Below, piece by piece: positions 8,679 to 17,400 of a stretch of 38,721 nt of DNA. How positions within the stretch are numbered: position 1 is the stretch's first letter; every line of letters begins with the position of its first letter. Under the pieces are notes generated by a model, which saw only the letters and a program-made list of their open reading frames with translations, did no database searches and had not been told where the DNA came from. The position numbers and the translations under genes are program-made. Source of the stretch: Prevotellaceae bacterium (GTDB lineage: Bacteria; Bacteroidota; Bacteroidia; Bacteroidales; UBA932); assembly GCA_031276235.1 (NCBI GenBank), contig JAISNL010000032.1:1-38721 (forward strand), in the 5' to 3' direction.

Positions 8679-10076
8679 ATGTTTGAAACAAAGGTTTACG
8701 TAGAAAGAAGAAACAAATTAAAAAACATGTTTCGCAAGGGGACGGAATTATTACTGTTTATAGGAAACGGAGAATCTCCAATGAATTATCCATCCAACGC
8801 TTACAGATTTCGTCAGGACAGCACATTTTTATATTACTGGGGCATCAATTATCCCGATTGCGCCGCCGTAATAGATGTAGAAAAAGATACGGAATGTCTG
8901 TACATTAATGATGTTGACATTGACGACATAATATGGATGGGACCTCAGGAATCGGTAAAAGCAAAAGGAGCGCGCGCCGGAGTAAAATCGGTATATCCGC
9001 TCAAAGATCTTTTTACATCAATAAACAACGCCGTACGGGCAGGACGCAAAATCCATTTTTTGCCTCAATACCGTCAGGATAATGCAGAAATGCTGTCAAC
9101 GCTTTTGGGTATAAAATCAAAACATGTGAAAAACTATGTTTCTAAAAAATTTATAGACGCCGTAATAGCCATGCGCTCGGTGAAAGATGAATACGAAATA
9201 GAAGAAATAGAAAAAGCCTGCAATATCGGCTATAAAATGCACACAGCCGTAATGCGCAAATGTAAGCCCGGACTGATGGAGTATGCTCTGGCAGGCGAAA
9301 TAGAAGGAATAAGCATAGCCGAAAACGGATATATTTCGTTTCCTGTGATATTGTCGCAAAACGTACATATACTGCACAATCATGACCACAGCCAAAAACT
9401 TGCAGAAAACAGAATGTTGATAACGGATGCAGGCGCAGAAAACAACATGAACTACTGCTCGGATTTTACGCGCACAATACCTGTAAACGGTAAATTTACA
9501 CAGAAACAAAAAGACATTTACAACATAGCGCTTGCCGCAAACAACAAAACAATAGAACTTGCAAAGCCCGGCGTTACCTACAAAAGCATACATCTCGAAA
9601 TAGCAAAAATAATAACGCGCGGCTTGTGCGATTTGGGAATAATGCGCGGCAACGTTGACGATGCAGTAGAAAATGGAGCGCACGCACTTTTCCTGCCTCA
9701 CGGACTCGGACACATGATGGGACTTGACGTCCACGATATGGAAAATCTTGGCGAAGATGCCGTAGGATACGACAGAGAAACTGTGCGTTCCACTCAATTC
9801 GGCACATCATCGCTGCGCATGGGACGCCAACTGCAAAAAAACTTTGTGGTAACAGACGAACCCGGAATTTATTTTATTCCAGAACTTATTGCCAAATGGA
9901 AAAGCGAAAAAATCAACGAAGCGTTTATCAACTACACCAAAGTGAACGAATATATGGATGTAAGCGGAGTACGCATCGAAGATGATTTGCTTATTACCGA
10001 AAACGGTTGTCGTCTGCTTGGCAAAAAACGTATTCCGATAACAGTTGACGAAATTGAAGAAATGATGAAAAAATAG
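8679..10076 (+). CDS. pepP: Xaa-Pro aminopeptidase (family M24B)
   Basis: This 465-residue metallopeptidase releases N-terminal residues that precede proline. An N-terminal AMP_N domain (about 1-160) has the typical N-Y-x-x-N-x-Y-x-F-R-Q-D-S-x-F-x-Y segment. The pita-bread catalytic domain follows. All five dinuclear metal ligands can be placed: Asp250 (T-D-A-G), Asp262 (S-D-F-T-R), His345 (L-P-H-G-L-G-H), Glu394 (D-E-P-G-I-Y) and Glu434 (R-I-E-D-D). No signal peptide is seen, so it should be cytoplasmic. The start at 8679 fits the family N terminus. It stands alone between two repeat-bearing intergenic regions. Confidence 0.94.
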   Translation: MFETKVYVERRNKLKNMFRKGTELLLFIGNGESPMNYPSNAYRFRQDSTFLYYWGINYPDCAAVIDVEKDTECLYINDVDIDDIIWMGPQESVKAKGARAGVKSVYPLKDLFTSINNAVRAGRKIHFLPQYRQDNAEMLSTLLGIKSKHVKNYVSKKFIDAVIAMRSVKDEYEIEEIEKACNIGYKMHTAVMRKCKPGLMEYALAGEIEGISIAENGYISFPVILSQNVHILHNHDHSQKLAENRMLITDAGAENNMNYCSDFTRTIPVNGKFTQKQKDIYNIALAANNKTIELAKPGVTYKSIHLEIAKIITRGLCDLGIMRGNVDDAVENGAHALFLPHGLGHMMGLDVHDMENLGEDAVGYDRETVRSTQFGTSSLRMGRQLQKNFVVTDEPGIYFIPELIAKWKSEKINEAFINYTKVNEYMDVSGVRIEDDLLITENGCRLLGKKRIPITVDEIEEMMKK

Positions 10077-10432
10077 TTGACAGTTGACACTTGACAGTTA
10101 TTTTTTTATTCACTCTTATGGATTGCTTCGTCGCTACGCTCCTCGCAATGACGAATCAACCACGCAGCGCGTCATTGCGAGCGTAGCGAAGCAATCCAGA
10201 AAAGTGAAATAAATAAGGTTTTATCATCGCTTGTTAAACACTATGAGTTGTTATATTCTATTTATTTTTCATCACTATATTAGAAAAACCTCACATGCAT
10301 CATTTGTTAATTTTTAATAGAACAAAATAATAGTTTACTGACTACGTTTTAATATAAACCATTTGCAGCAAATCAAAATATTTGCTTCTAACTTTGACAT
10401 ATAATGTAAGAATGTAGATTACAAATTTGACT
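10077..10432. other. Intergenic region with inverted repeat, no gene
   Basis: This 356-base gap separates the aminopeptidase from the small HTH gene. Its first third holds AGTTGACAGTTGACACTTGACAG repeats and the inverted repeat at 10120-10197. The rest is AT-rich, and I see no ORF or RNA gene. Confidence 0.5.
10120..10197. repeat. Imperfect inverted repeat made of two copies of a dispersed element
   Basis: The left arm (10120-10152) and right arm (10171-10197) are reverse complements except for two extra triplets (TCG and CCT) in the left arm. The shared core is GTCATTGCGAGCGTAGCGAA followed by GCAATCC. The right half and its flank, through AGAAAA at about 10203, match the copy at 6478-6528. 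The arms could fold as a long hairpin downstream of the aminopeptidase and may act as a transcript end. Confidence 0.65.
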
Positions 10433-10681
10433 TCATTTATCTATTGATGCAAAAAAATCAGACATGGAGATAGAGAAATATTTACAAATATCATTTAATG
10501 TACTAACAGTTATATTTGTTTTTCCGTTTTCGATTCGTGCTATATGTATATCTGTATCAATAAAAAAACTATCTTGAGAAATATTTTTCTCTATTCGTAA
10601 TTGCTTAATTCGCTTGGCAATTAACGCGATTAGTTCTATATTACATCTATGCGGCGTCATTTTTTTTGACAAAAATGACAT
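10433..10681 (-). CDS. Small XRE-type helix-turn-helix regulator
   Basis: An 82-residue protein that is almost only one HTH_3/XRE DNA-binding domain. It shows I-A-K-R-I-K-Q-L-R-I-E-K-N-I-S-Q (about 24-39), then I-A-R-I-E-N-G-K (about 48-55) and T-L-N-D-I-C-K-Y-F (about 62-70). The start at 10681 lies five bases from a 44-base palindrome. An alternative ATG at 10660 would remove seven residues and leave the domain intact. It is transcribed away from three plus-strand genes that begin at 10758. The arrangement suggests autoregulation and control of the divergent genes through the palindrome. That is inference; stand-alone HTH proteins of this size also serve as antitoxins or phage-type repressors. 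Confidence 0.85.
   Translation of the reverse strand: MSFLSKKMTPHRCNIELIALIAKRIKQLRIEKNISQDSFFIDTDIHIARIENGKTNITVSTLNDICKYFSISMSDFFASIDK
10656..10679. promoter_or_regulatory. Second small dyad near the start of the HTH gene
   Basis: GTCATTTTT (10656-10664) is the reverse complement of AAAAATGAC (10671-10679), with six bases between. The TGAC half-sites resemble those at the centre of the larger palindrome. It could be a second operator, but it overlaps the predicted start of the HTH gene. Confidence 0.35.
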
Positions 10682-10685
10682 TTTT

Positions 10686-10729
10686 AAAAATATCTTTCGC
10701 TGACAAATTTGTCAGTGAAAGATATTTTT
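10686..10729. promoter_or_regulatory. 44-base palindrome, candidate operator between divergent genes
   Basis: Two 22-base arms meet at AAA/TTT with no spacer and a single G-T imperfection (10699/10716). The centre is TGACAAATTTGTCA and the arms extend through CGAAAGATATTTTT. It overlaps the predicted -33 element of the plus-strand operon and lies immediately upstream of the HTH gene start. That is where a repressor site acting on both directions would be expected. The dyad is seen in the sequence; binding by the HTH protein is inference. Confidence 0.6.
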
Positions 10730-10739
10730 TATAATTTTG
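10709..10739 (+). promoter_or_regulatory. Promoter of the three-gene island operon
   Basis: TTG at 10709-10711 and TAATTTTG at 10732-10739 are separated by 20 bases and match the Bacteroidota -33/-7 pattern. The -33 element lies at the centre of the 44-base palindrome, so a protein bound there should block this promoter. Confidence 0.65.
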
Positions 10740-10757
10740 TGAAAATATTTTAAGAGT

Positions 10758-10994
10758 ATGAAAAAAAGTAAAATTATTTTAGTTATTAACCTACTTATTA
10801 ATTGGTGTATAGGTTTAATTAAATTTTCTTCCGTAAGAAGAAATGAGGAAGTTAATTCTGCAGAATTGACAAGTGAAAAGATTGAGTATCTTAAAATTTT
10901 AAGTAAAGATACTTATGTAAAGCTTAATGCAAAAGCAATATTTAATGTTTTTGATGGCTTATCTAAAAATTTTGAGACAAACGCATTTAAATAA
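10758..10994 (+). CDS. Small membrane-anchored protein of unknown function
   Basis: A 78-residue protein with a hydrophobic N-terminal segment (about residues 5-22, S-K-I-I-L-V-I-N-L-L-I-N) followed by a charged, mostly helical tail. It begins 18 bases after the -7 box of a good promoter and is the first gene of a plus-strand operon. I do not recognise a family. An N-terminal membrane anchor with the rest in the cytoplasm or periplasm is the simplest reading. The base composition is AT-rich, like the next two genes. Confidence 0.6.
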   Translation: MKKSKIILVINLLINWCIGLIKFSSVRRNEEVNSAELTSEKIEYLKILSKDTYVKLNAKAIFNVFDGLSKNFETNAFK

Positions 10995-11007
10995 GGACGA
11001 ATATAAA

Positions 11008-11406
11008 ATGACTATGGAAATTTTTAACGAAAAACAAAAAAAATCTCTTGCAAATTTTTTTATTTGCTATTTAATTGATGACTATGAAAAAGCATTTCCT
11101 ACTATGTTTGGGTATGTTGATATTGATAGTACATGGATGATGCACTTTGATAAATTGCAAAAATTATTCAGCAAATCTGAATTAGATTTAGATGAATTTG
11201 ATGTTAGGGAAATTCAATATATGGATTCAAATACCTCATTAAATATTATTAAAAATTTTAATACAGAACAAAAGAATGTATTAAACAAAATAATCAAGAC
11301 CAAGTCTATTTCTCTTTTGGCAGGTTCATTAGACCCAAAGTTCTCTAATATGTTGGCAGAATTAGTGCATTTAATTAATTATTTACGATCCTTTAATGAA
11401 AAATAA
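11008..11406 (+). CDS. Unrecognised soluble protein of the island operon
   Basis: I start at the ATG at 11008, preceded by AAGGACGA, giving 132 residues from MTMEIFNEKQ. An upstream in-frame start at 10927 would overlap the previous gene by 68 bases. The protein has no signal peptide or membrane segment. It is acidic to neutral, and looks all-helical with a central E-L-D-L-D-E-F-D-V-R-E segment. I recognise no family and no catalytic motif. The stop overlaps the start of the next gene within ATGAAAAATAA, which suggests translational coupling. It begins 13 bases after the small membrane protein. Confidence 0.65.
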   Translation: MTMEIFNEKQKKSLANFFICYLIDDYEKAFPTMFGYVDIDSTWMMHFDKLQKLFSKSELDLDEFDVREIQYMDSNTSLNIIKNFNTEQKNVLNKIIKTKSISLLAGSLDPKFSNMLAELVHLINYLRSFNEK

Positions 11407-12292
11407 AACTATGGAAAAAGATGATATTTTATATTTACTACGCAAAAAATACGATGAAGTTTTCCCTTTTTCCGAAGGATTATCACGAGTAAAAAGAAAT
11501 GAAAAATGGGGATATGTTAACGAACACATGGAGGAAGTTATATCTTTGAGATTTGATATTGCTAATGATTTTAAAAATGGAATAGCAATTGTAAATTACA
11601 ACGATGCTTTATCTGGTTTACTTGCATTAAGTATAATGGACAGAAAGGATGCTTCAGACGAAATTAAGAATACGGCAATGCGTGTAGCATTGTATGGCAA
11701 ATGGTTAGTAATAAATACAGAAGGTCAAAGTATTACAAAAAGAGCCTATGATAGCATAGAAGAATTTGCAGATGGACGAGCATTAGTTGGTATAGGGGAT
11801 GAATTCAATAGAAAATTTGGATACATTGATACAAATGGTAATGAAATTATTTCAGTACAATACGATTTTGCAAAATCATTCAACAATGGAATTGCTTTAG
11901 TTAGATCAGATGACATATCAAAAGGTATAGATTTTTTTATAGATATCAATGGTAATAAAATATCTAATGATATAGTTATTGAACTTAAATATAAGGATTA
12001 CCATCCTGAAGACATTATCAATATATCAGAAGAAATTTCTGGGATGATAGCATATAGGAGAAAAATGCTCCATGATGAAAAAGATGTTACTATGAAAGAG
12101 TGTTTATGGGACATCTTAAAATTTAAAAAACAAAATAGAGAACTAAAGGCACATACTGAATGGGTGGAGAATCATCCAGAGGAATTTTATAAAAACCTTG
12201 CAGATGATTATAAACGAGTAGAAAAAAATAGTTGTATAGGTGTTATAATAATAGTGATAATAATAAGTGTAATAATTATTGCATTGGTTTAA
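11396..12292 (+). CDS. WG-repeat protein with C-terminal membrane anchor
   Basis: This 298-residue protein contains WG-repeat (beta-strand) units. They read E-G-L-S-R-V-K-R-N-E-K-W-G-Y-V-N (about 22-37), A-D-G-R-A-L-V-G-I-G with F-G-Y-I-D-T-N-G-N-E (about 122-149), and N-N-G-I-A-L-V-R-S-D (about 162-171). A charged helical part follows, and a very hydrophobic C-terminal segment of V and I (about 279-298) sits at the very end, as in tail-anchored proteins. There is no signal peptide, so the repeat domain probably faces the cytoplasm. WG repeats occur in proteins of mostly unknown function. An in-frame ATG at 11411 is an alternative start. It is the last gene of the island operon. Confidence 0.8.
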   Translation: MKNKTMEKDDILYLLRKKYDEVFPFSEGLSRVKRNEKWGYVNEHMEEVISLRFDIANDFKNGIAIVNYNDALSGLLALSIMDRKDASDEIKNTAMRVALYGKWLVINTEGQSITKRAYDSIEEFADGRALVGIGDEFNRKFGYIDTNGNEIISVQYDFAKSFNNGIALVRSDDISKGIDFFIDINGNKISNDIVIELKYKDYHPEDIINISEEISGMIAYRRKMLHDEKDVTMKECLWDILKFKKQNRELKAHTEWVENHPEEFYKNLADDYKRVEKNSCIGVIIIVIIISVIIIALV

Positions 12293-12368
12293 ATATTTAA
12301 TGCTTGCAATTTTAAATATTGAAATAAATAAAATTTCTCATCTATCGCCTTTATTATGTCAAAGTCTA

Positions 12369-12385
12369 ATTAGCCGTTCCTTACA
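12369..12385 (+). repeat. 17-base sequence shared with the transposase remnant
   Basis: TAATTAGCCGTTCCTTA here is the exact reverse complement of 30848-30864, at the upstream edge of the degraded ISAs1-type transposase. It lies in the 259-base gap after the WG-repeat gene. It may be a leftover of the same element. Confidence 0.45.
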
Positions 12386-12474
12386 AATTAAATTAAAGTA
12401 GCATTTAAGTATGATATTTCAGAAAAAAATGCGAAAAAAAGTTGTTTGGCTTTTGCCACCAATATTTCCCTAAA

Positions 12475-12504
12475 TTCCGCCGAGGGTTCGTTCTTACTTT
12501 CGGA
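12475..12504 (+). repeat. Dispersed repeat with GAGGGTTCG and TTTCGGA
   Basis: TTCCGCCGAGGGTTCG, seven variable bases, then TTTCGGA. The same arrangement with one change in the first block occurs on the minus strand at about 22731-22760. Both copies are intergenic. Confidence 0.45.
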
Positions 12505-12551
12505 AACATTCTGCACTGTATTTTTATTTGTTTTTGAATTGCGGCATATCA

Positions 12552-14378
12552 TCAAAATCTGTAAGTAAGCCCTACGGAAGCGATGAATCCCGGCACTTGA
12601 TAGCGGCTGTAAATATCGTATTTTTGATTTAACACATTAGCCAGATTACCGAATACCGAAAAATTATTTGTAATAAGATATTCCGCTCCTATACTTAAAT
12701 CAAATACATCTTTCAGTTTGCGGGAATAAGGTTTTGAAGGAGGAGACCACTGTTGAGAAATAAAATATTGAAGAGCATAACGTTTTAATAAGGCGCGCAA
12801 ATCGGCAGTAAGAACCAAATCGTAAGAAATTTTATAACGCAGGTTCAAATTGCCTTCAAATATCGGTTTGTGCCATGCGTGTTCAATTTCCGTATTATTT
12901 TCGGTTTTCAGGTTATATTTATTATAAACAGCCTTTGCATAAACCGAAAATATGTCATCTACGTATGATAATTCCGCTCCTATGTTTATCTTATTTCCTT
13001 TTGCATATATTACAGCAAATTCTTTGTAATCGCCACTGATAATCGGATTTGGATTTAGATTTGGAGGTGGAGGTGGCAGAAGATTTAAGGTTGTCGCGAC
13101 ACTATTTCCATAGAGCGGTAAATATTCGAGTTTTGAATAGGATGTAAAGACATTATACGAAAAAGATTCTACATCTCCTTTTATTGAAAATACTCCGATA
13201 ATTTTGTGATTGGTATTTTTGAATATTGGATTTAAATAGGCAGCAAAGACAGGACTTTGTATAATGTCCACAATATTTCCGAAAGATATATAGTTATTTT
13301 CCATAGCAAGTTTGCGGAAATTATTGACTTCGGTTTCGCCTTTTATTTCTATTGAAGGAGTAAAATAGTCGTGAATTTTATAGGATGCTGAAACGGCTGG
13401 ATATATTCGATGTTTTGTTGTTTTGTTGTAATTGTCCAAAAGGTACTGAGCGCCGAGTTTAACCGAAAGATAGTCGTCATTGTAAGCCCACGAAGGCAGG
13501 GCGCTCAAAAGGATATTGTTGCCGGCAGAGTCAAGCGCCTTGTTGCGGTTGTACAATGCAGCACGCGCCGCTATTGACACCGACTGTGTGTCGTCGTCGA
13601 GGTCTGCGCCAAGCAAGCCCGAAAGGGCAAAGGCGTTTTCTTTCATTGTTGCGGTTTTTATGTCTTTATGTTTATCTCTCGCATTGAAAAGTTGGTAAGA
13701 TGCGCCAAACGAGTAGAACACTTCGCCTGCGTCCCTGTCCGATTTCCAGAGAAGATTTCCGTTAAACAGATTCATTGCTCGCCTGTCATTATCCAATGAA
13801 GGGTATAAATCTCCCAAATAAATATCTGGATCGAAGCCGTAGAGATACAAATCGCGGCGCGAATAATCCACATTCAGCGTAACAGTAGAACCATCGAGAA
13901 AGAATTTTGAAAAAATTCCCAAGTCGTTATTCATAAAATCGCTTTTAACTTTTTTTGTGTGTTTATTGCCTTCGAGTTTTGTTTTTCCGAAAAACGAGCG
14001 GTGATTGGCATAAAAACCCACCAAAACCGATTCTGCATTTTTGTTGCTTATATAAAAATCGAACAGCGGCGAGATTTGATAACCGATTCCCGCTCTGATA
14101 TAGCCAAGTCCGGGCAGCGAGTTTTCGCCGTCAATAATTTTTGCAGACGAAATGGGCGCAAGCCCGAAATTTCCGGGCGATGATTTTGGGAATATTGAAT
14201 AACTGAAGGCATCGCGCACATTGGATGAGTCGGCGGCGACTGTCGGTTCGTACCATATTTTTTGAGCATCCATAACCGTCGGGTCATAGTTGCGCGTAAC
14301 TTCAACGTCTTTGTTGGGTTGAGCGGCAAGCGCAAATGCCATCCCGCTCAAAATAAATATTGATAAAAGTTTTTTCAT
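12552..14378 (-). CDS. Outer-membrane beta-barrel protein (plug-less, TonB-receptor-like)
   Basis: A 608-residue exported protein with a signal peptide (1-19, cleavage about ALA/AQP). After it comes V-E-V-T-R-N-Y-D-P-T-V-M-D-A-Q-K-I (about 25-41), a segment I recall from Bacteroidota barrel proteins annotated as TonB-dependent receptors without a plug. The rest is alternating beta strand with many aromatic girdle residues. It ends in L-T-Y-R-F, a typical outer-membrane C terminus recognised by the Bam machinery. A loop with P-P-P-P-P-N-L-N-P-N-P (about 440-450) is presumably exposed. It lies 22 bases downstream of a 1001-residue TPR protein, so the two are likely cotranscribed and may form one envelope complex. 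The substrate is unknown. Confidence 0.8.
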   Translation of the reverse strand: MKKLLSIFILSGMAFALAAQPNKDVEVTRNYDPTVMDAQKIWYEPTVAADSSNVRDAFSYSIFPKSSPGNFGLAPISSAKIIDGENSLPGLGYIRAGIGYQISPLFDFYISNKNAESVLVGFYANHRSFFGKTKLEGNKHTKKVKSDFMNNDLGIFSKFFLDGSTVTLNVDYSRRDLYLYGFDPDIYLGDLYPSLDNDRRAMNLFNGNLLWKSDRDAGEVFYSFGASYQLFNARDKHKDIKTATMKENAFALSGLLGADLDDDTQSVSIAARAALYNRNKALDSAGNNILLSALPSWAYNDDYLSVKLGAQYLLDNYNKTTKHRIYPAVSASYKIHDYFTPSIEIKGETEVNNFRKLAMENNYISFGNIVDIIQSPVFAAYLNPIFKNTNHKIIGVFSIKGDVESFSYNVFTSYSKLEYLPLYGNSVATTLNLLPPPPPNLNPNPIISGDYKEFAVIYAKGNKINIGAELSYVDDIFSVYAKAVYNKYNLKTENNTEIEHAWHKPIFEGNLNLRYKISYDLVLTADLRALLKRYALQYFISQQWSPPSKPYSRKLKDVFDLSIGAEYLITNNFSVFGNLANVLNQKYDIYSRYQVPGFIASVGLTYRF

Positions 14379-14400
14379 ATATGTATTTTTAATTTAATAT

Positions 14401-17400
14401 TTAATTTTTTCCTTTTAATTTTTTAATAGTTTCAACTGTTTCTTTTGCTTCGCTGATAACTCCGTCATCTGTTTTTCTATAATTTTCTATTATACTGTTC
14501 AGAGTGGCTTCTGCCTGAAAGTAATCTTTTTTGTCGATATAAATATTGGCAAGTATAATAAAACTGCGGGCAAGCCATTCTCCATGAAATGCTTTGGATT
14601 CGTTAAATTTGAAAATCATTTTTTCCGCTTCATCCGCTTTTCCTTTTTGATATGTATAGTCAATAATATTGTAAGTGGCTTCAGAGCCTTCTATAGTTTT
14701 TGGATTTTCCGCCAGAATTTTGAAAACGCTTATAGCGTCGTCATCTCTGCCGAGTTCTTTCAACGCATGGGCTTTTGTTATGAGCGCCTCGGTTCTGCCG
14801 TCGGCTTTTATTGTTGGCAATGCTGCATATTTTGTTGCCATTTCGGCTGCCTGTTCATAATTTTTAACTTTATTATACGCTCTCATTGCAAACAGCAGAG
14901 CCTCGCGCACATCTTCGCTGTTTTCCGATTCTCTGGCGGCGCGTGCAAAGGCTTGCGCAGCCGCTTCAAAATCTTCTGTCATATATTTTGCGCGTGCGTA
15001 TCTGTTCAGTATGTTTTTCGGTAATCCGTTTCCTGATGGAATATTTATTAAATCTTTAAACATGTCGGCTGCTTCTGCATATTTTTCACGCCTGTAATAG
15101 CAATCGCCGATGTAATATTTTGCGTTTAAATGGCTGTTTCCATTCGGAAAATCTTTCAAATACTGTTGCATTGCTGCTGTTGAGCCGCTGCAATCGCCAA
15201 AAAGATACTTGCGTTCGGCTGCTGCAAACGAAAGCGAATCGCGATTATCTTTTGTTACCGTAATTTTTTTTCTGTCCGCGTATGCAAAAAATTCATTTAC
15301 GTTTCCTCCGTTCACATAAATATCTTTTATTCCATCAAGCGCGGTTTTTGCTTCCTGCGAGTTCGGATATTCATCTATCACCCGTTTATAATATACCAAA
15401 GCGTCATCTGTTCTTTCATCGTTGATGCTGATAAGTCCGAGTTCTATCAATGCCTGACGGTAATAAGATGTTTTTCCGTATTTGTTCAGTATTACCTTAA
15501 AATCTTTTTCGGCATTCTCATAATCCTGTTTTTGAACGTACATTCTGCCCGATTCAAAACATGCCGCCGCCGCATATTGCGAATTTGGGTATTGTGAAAT
15601 AACTGCCGCAAGCAGTTTTCGTTTTTTTACATCATCGTTGAGCAAACCCAGCGACAAAGCGTTTTGATACAGGGAATAATCGGGATTTGACTTTTTAATT
15701 GAGTAAGCGCGTTCATAGTTTTCACTTGCCGTTCTAAAATCTCGCTGCTTGAATTTACAGTCGCCTATACGGTTATAGCAATCGGCAACATAAACATTTT
15801 TTGAATTTCCTGCAAGGTTCAAATATTTTGTAAACCACGATGCTGCTTCGTTGATGTTTTTGTTATCAAGTTCGCAATAGCCAAGCGTATAATGCGCCAT
15901 TTTGTATTCGTCGGTATTTTTTGTAATATTTGTATTTATAAAATTTTGCAATCCTGTTTTTGCCTCGTCATAATTTTTTTTGCTGTATTGAATTTCGGCT
16001 TGCCAGTATTTTGCAAGGCTTGCAATAGAGGCATCGTATTTCGACAGTTTCAGCGATGAGTCAAAATATGTCATAGCCTCGTCGATTTTTTTTGCTTTGA
16101 ACGCTTCCAGTCCTGCATAATATGCGGCTTTTTGAAGGTTTGCATAATCCTGTTCCGTGGGATTTGATACGCTTTCTATCAATGCGATTGCTTCGCTGAA
16201 ACGTTTTTCAGTAATATAGGTATTCATCAAAAAGTTTCTTATTTGCGGGTCATTTGCTTTCGATTTGTCTTTTTTCAAAAAATCGCTCATTGGTTTTGTA
16301 TCGCCTTTCAGTTCCAAAGCAAGTTTGGCATGGTTGAATGTTGCATCAGCGGTTGTTTCCTCATCAAAATTCATTTTGCCTGCGCGTTCAAACATCGGCA
16401 GGGCTTTATCTTTTTTGCCGGTATTTGCATAAATTCCGCCAAGCAGATATAAAGTTTTTTGGCTCAAAGTATCGTTTTTTATTGGGATTCGCTGTAATGT
16501 TTGCGCCGCCTTATCATAATTTCCCTGCTGAAAATCTATGTAAGCCATTAAATAATAATCGGCGGCAGAAATTTTTCCTCGCGCCGAAGATGAATTTTCA
16601 TATTTATCAAAATATTCACGCGCTTTTGTGTAATCGCTTTTATTCATATATGATTCTGCAACAACTCTTGCTATTTCGCCCTGTCTCTGCTTCGAGGCTT
16701 TTTCGTAAAAAACCGTTCCTTCCTCTATCACTTTATCATATTCTTTCTGATAAAAATAAATCTGTAAAATATAGTACGGAACAACACTTGCATAATCATC
16801 GTCATTTTTGAGATTTAGAAAACTTTCGAGAGCGGATGCGTATTTTTTCTGTTCGTACAGAGTATGCGCATAATAGTATTCAGCCTGCGATGCAAAACGC
16901 GTATGAATATTGTTTTTTGTATTGGCAAAATACTGTAACGCTTCATCGGTAGCGCCTGATTTGAGATGAATCTGACCGTATTTGAAATCAAATTCGCCCT
17001 GTTCGCCCGGCGATAATTCGCTACGTTTTACCTGTTTAAAATATTTTTCAGCATCGCGATACGAATTTTTTACATCATAAAAATAAACTCCGAGAGCAAA
17101 TACCAAATCATTGCGCAATTTGCTTTCGGTATATTTGTTGATGAATGTTTGCGCCGTAACTTCTGCATTTGGCTGTTTCAGTTTGAGTGAGCACATGGCA
17201 TTGTAATAGTCAATGTTTGACAATTTAGTCTGGTCGGTAGCAGGAACAGAAGAGCGCTCCTGTACAAATAACTGTTGCGCTTCTACATAAACGCCTTTAT
17301 TATAAAGGTCGATAGCTTTGTTGTAGTTGCTTTGTGCTTTTGCCGAAACACATACTGTTACAGATGTGAAAGCAACCAACGCGAATTTCAATAATTTTAA

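Noticed and set aside
9117-9797. Long minus-strand ORF of 226 residues
   Set aside because: It lies fully inside the aminopeptidase gene, is rich in Y, F, H and C as expected for a shadow frame, and resembles no family.
14584-15024. Plus-strand ORF inside the TPR gene
   Set aside because: It is antisense to a well-supported gene, has a phenylalanine- and cysteine-rich shadow composition and no start signals.
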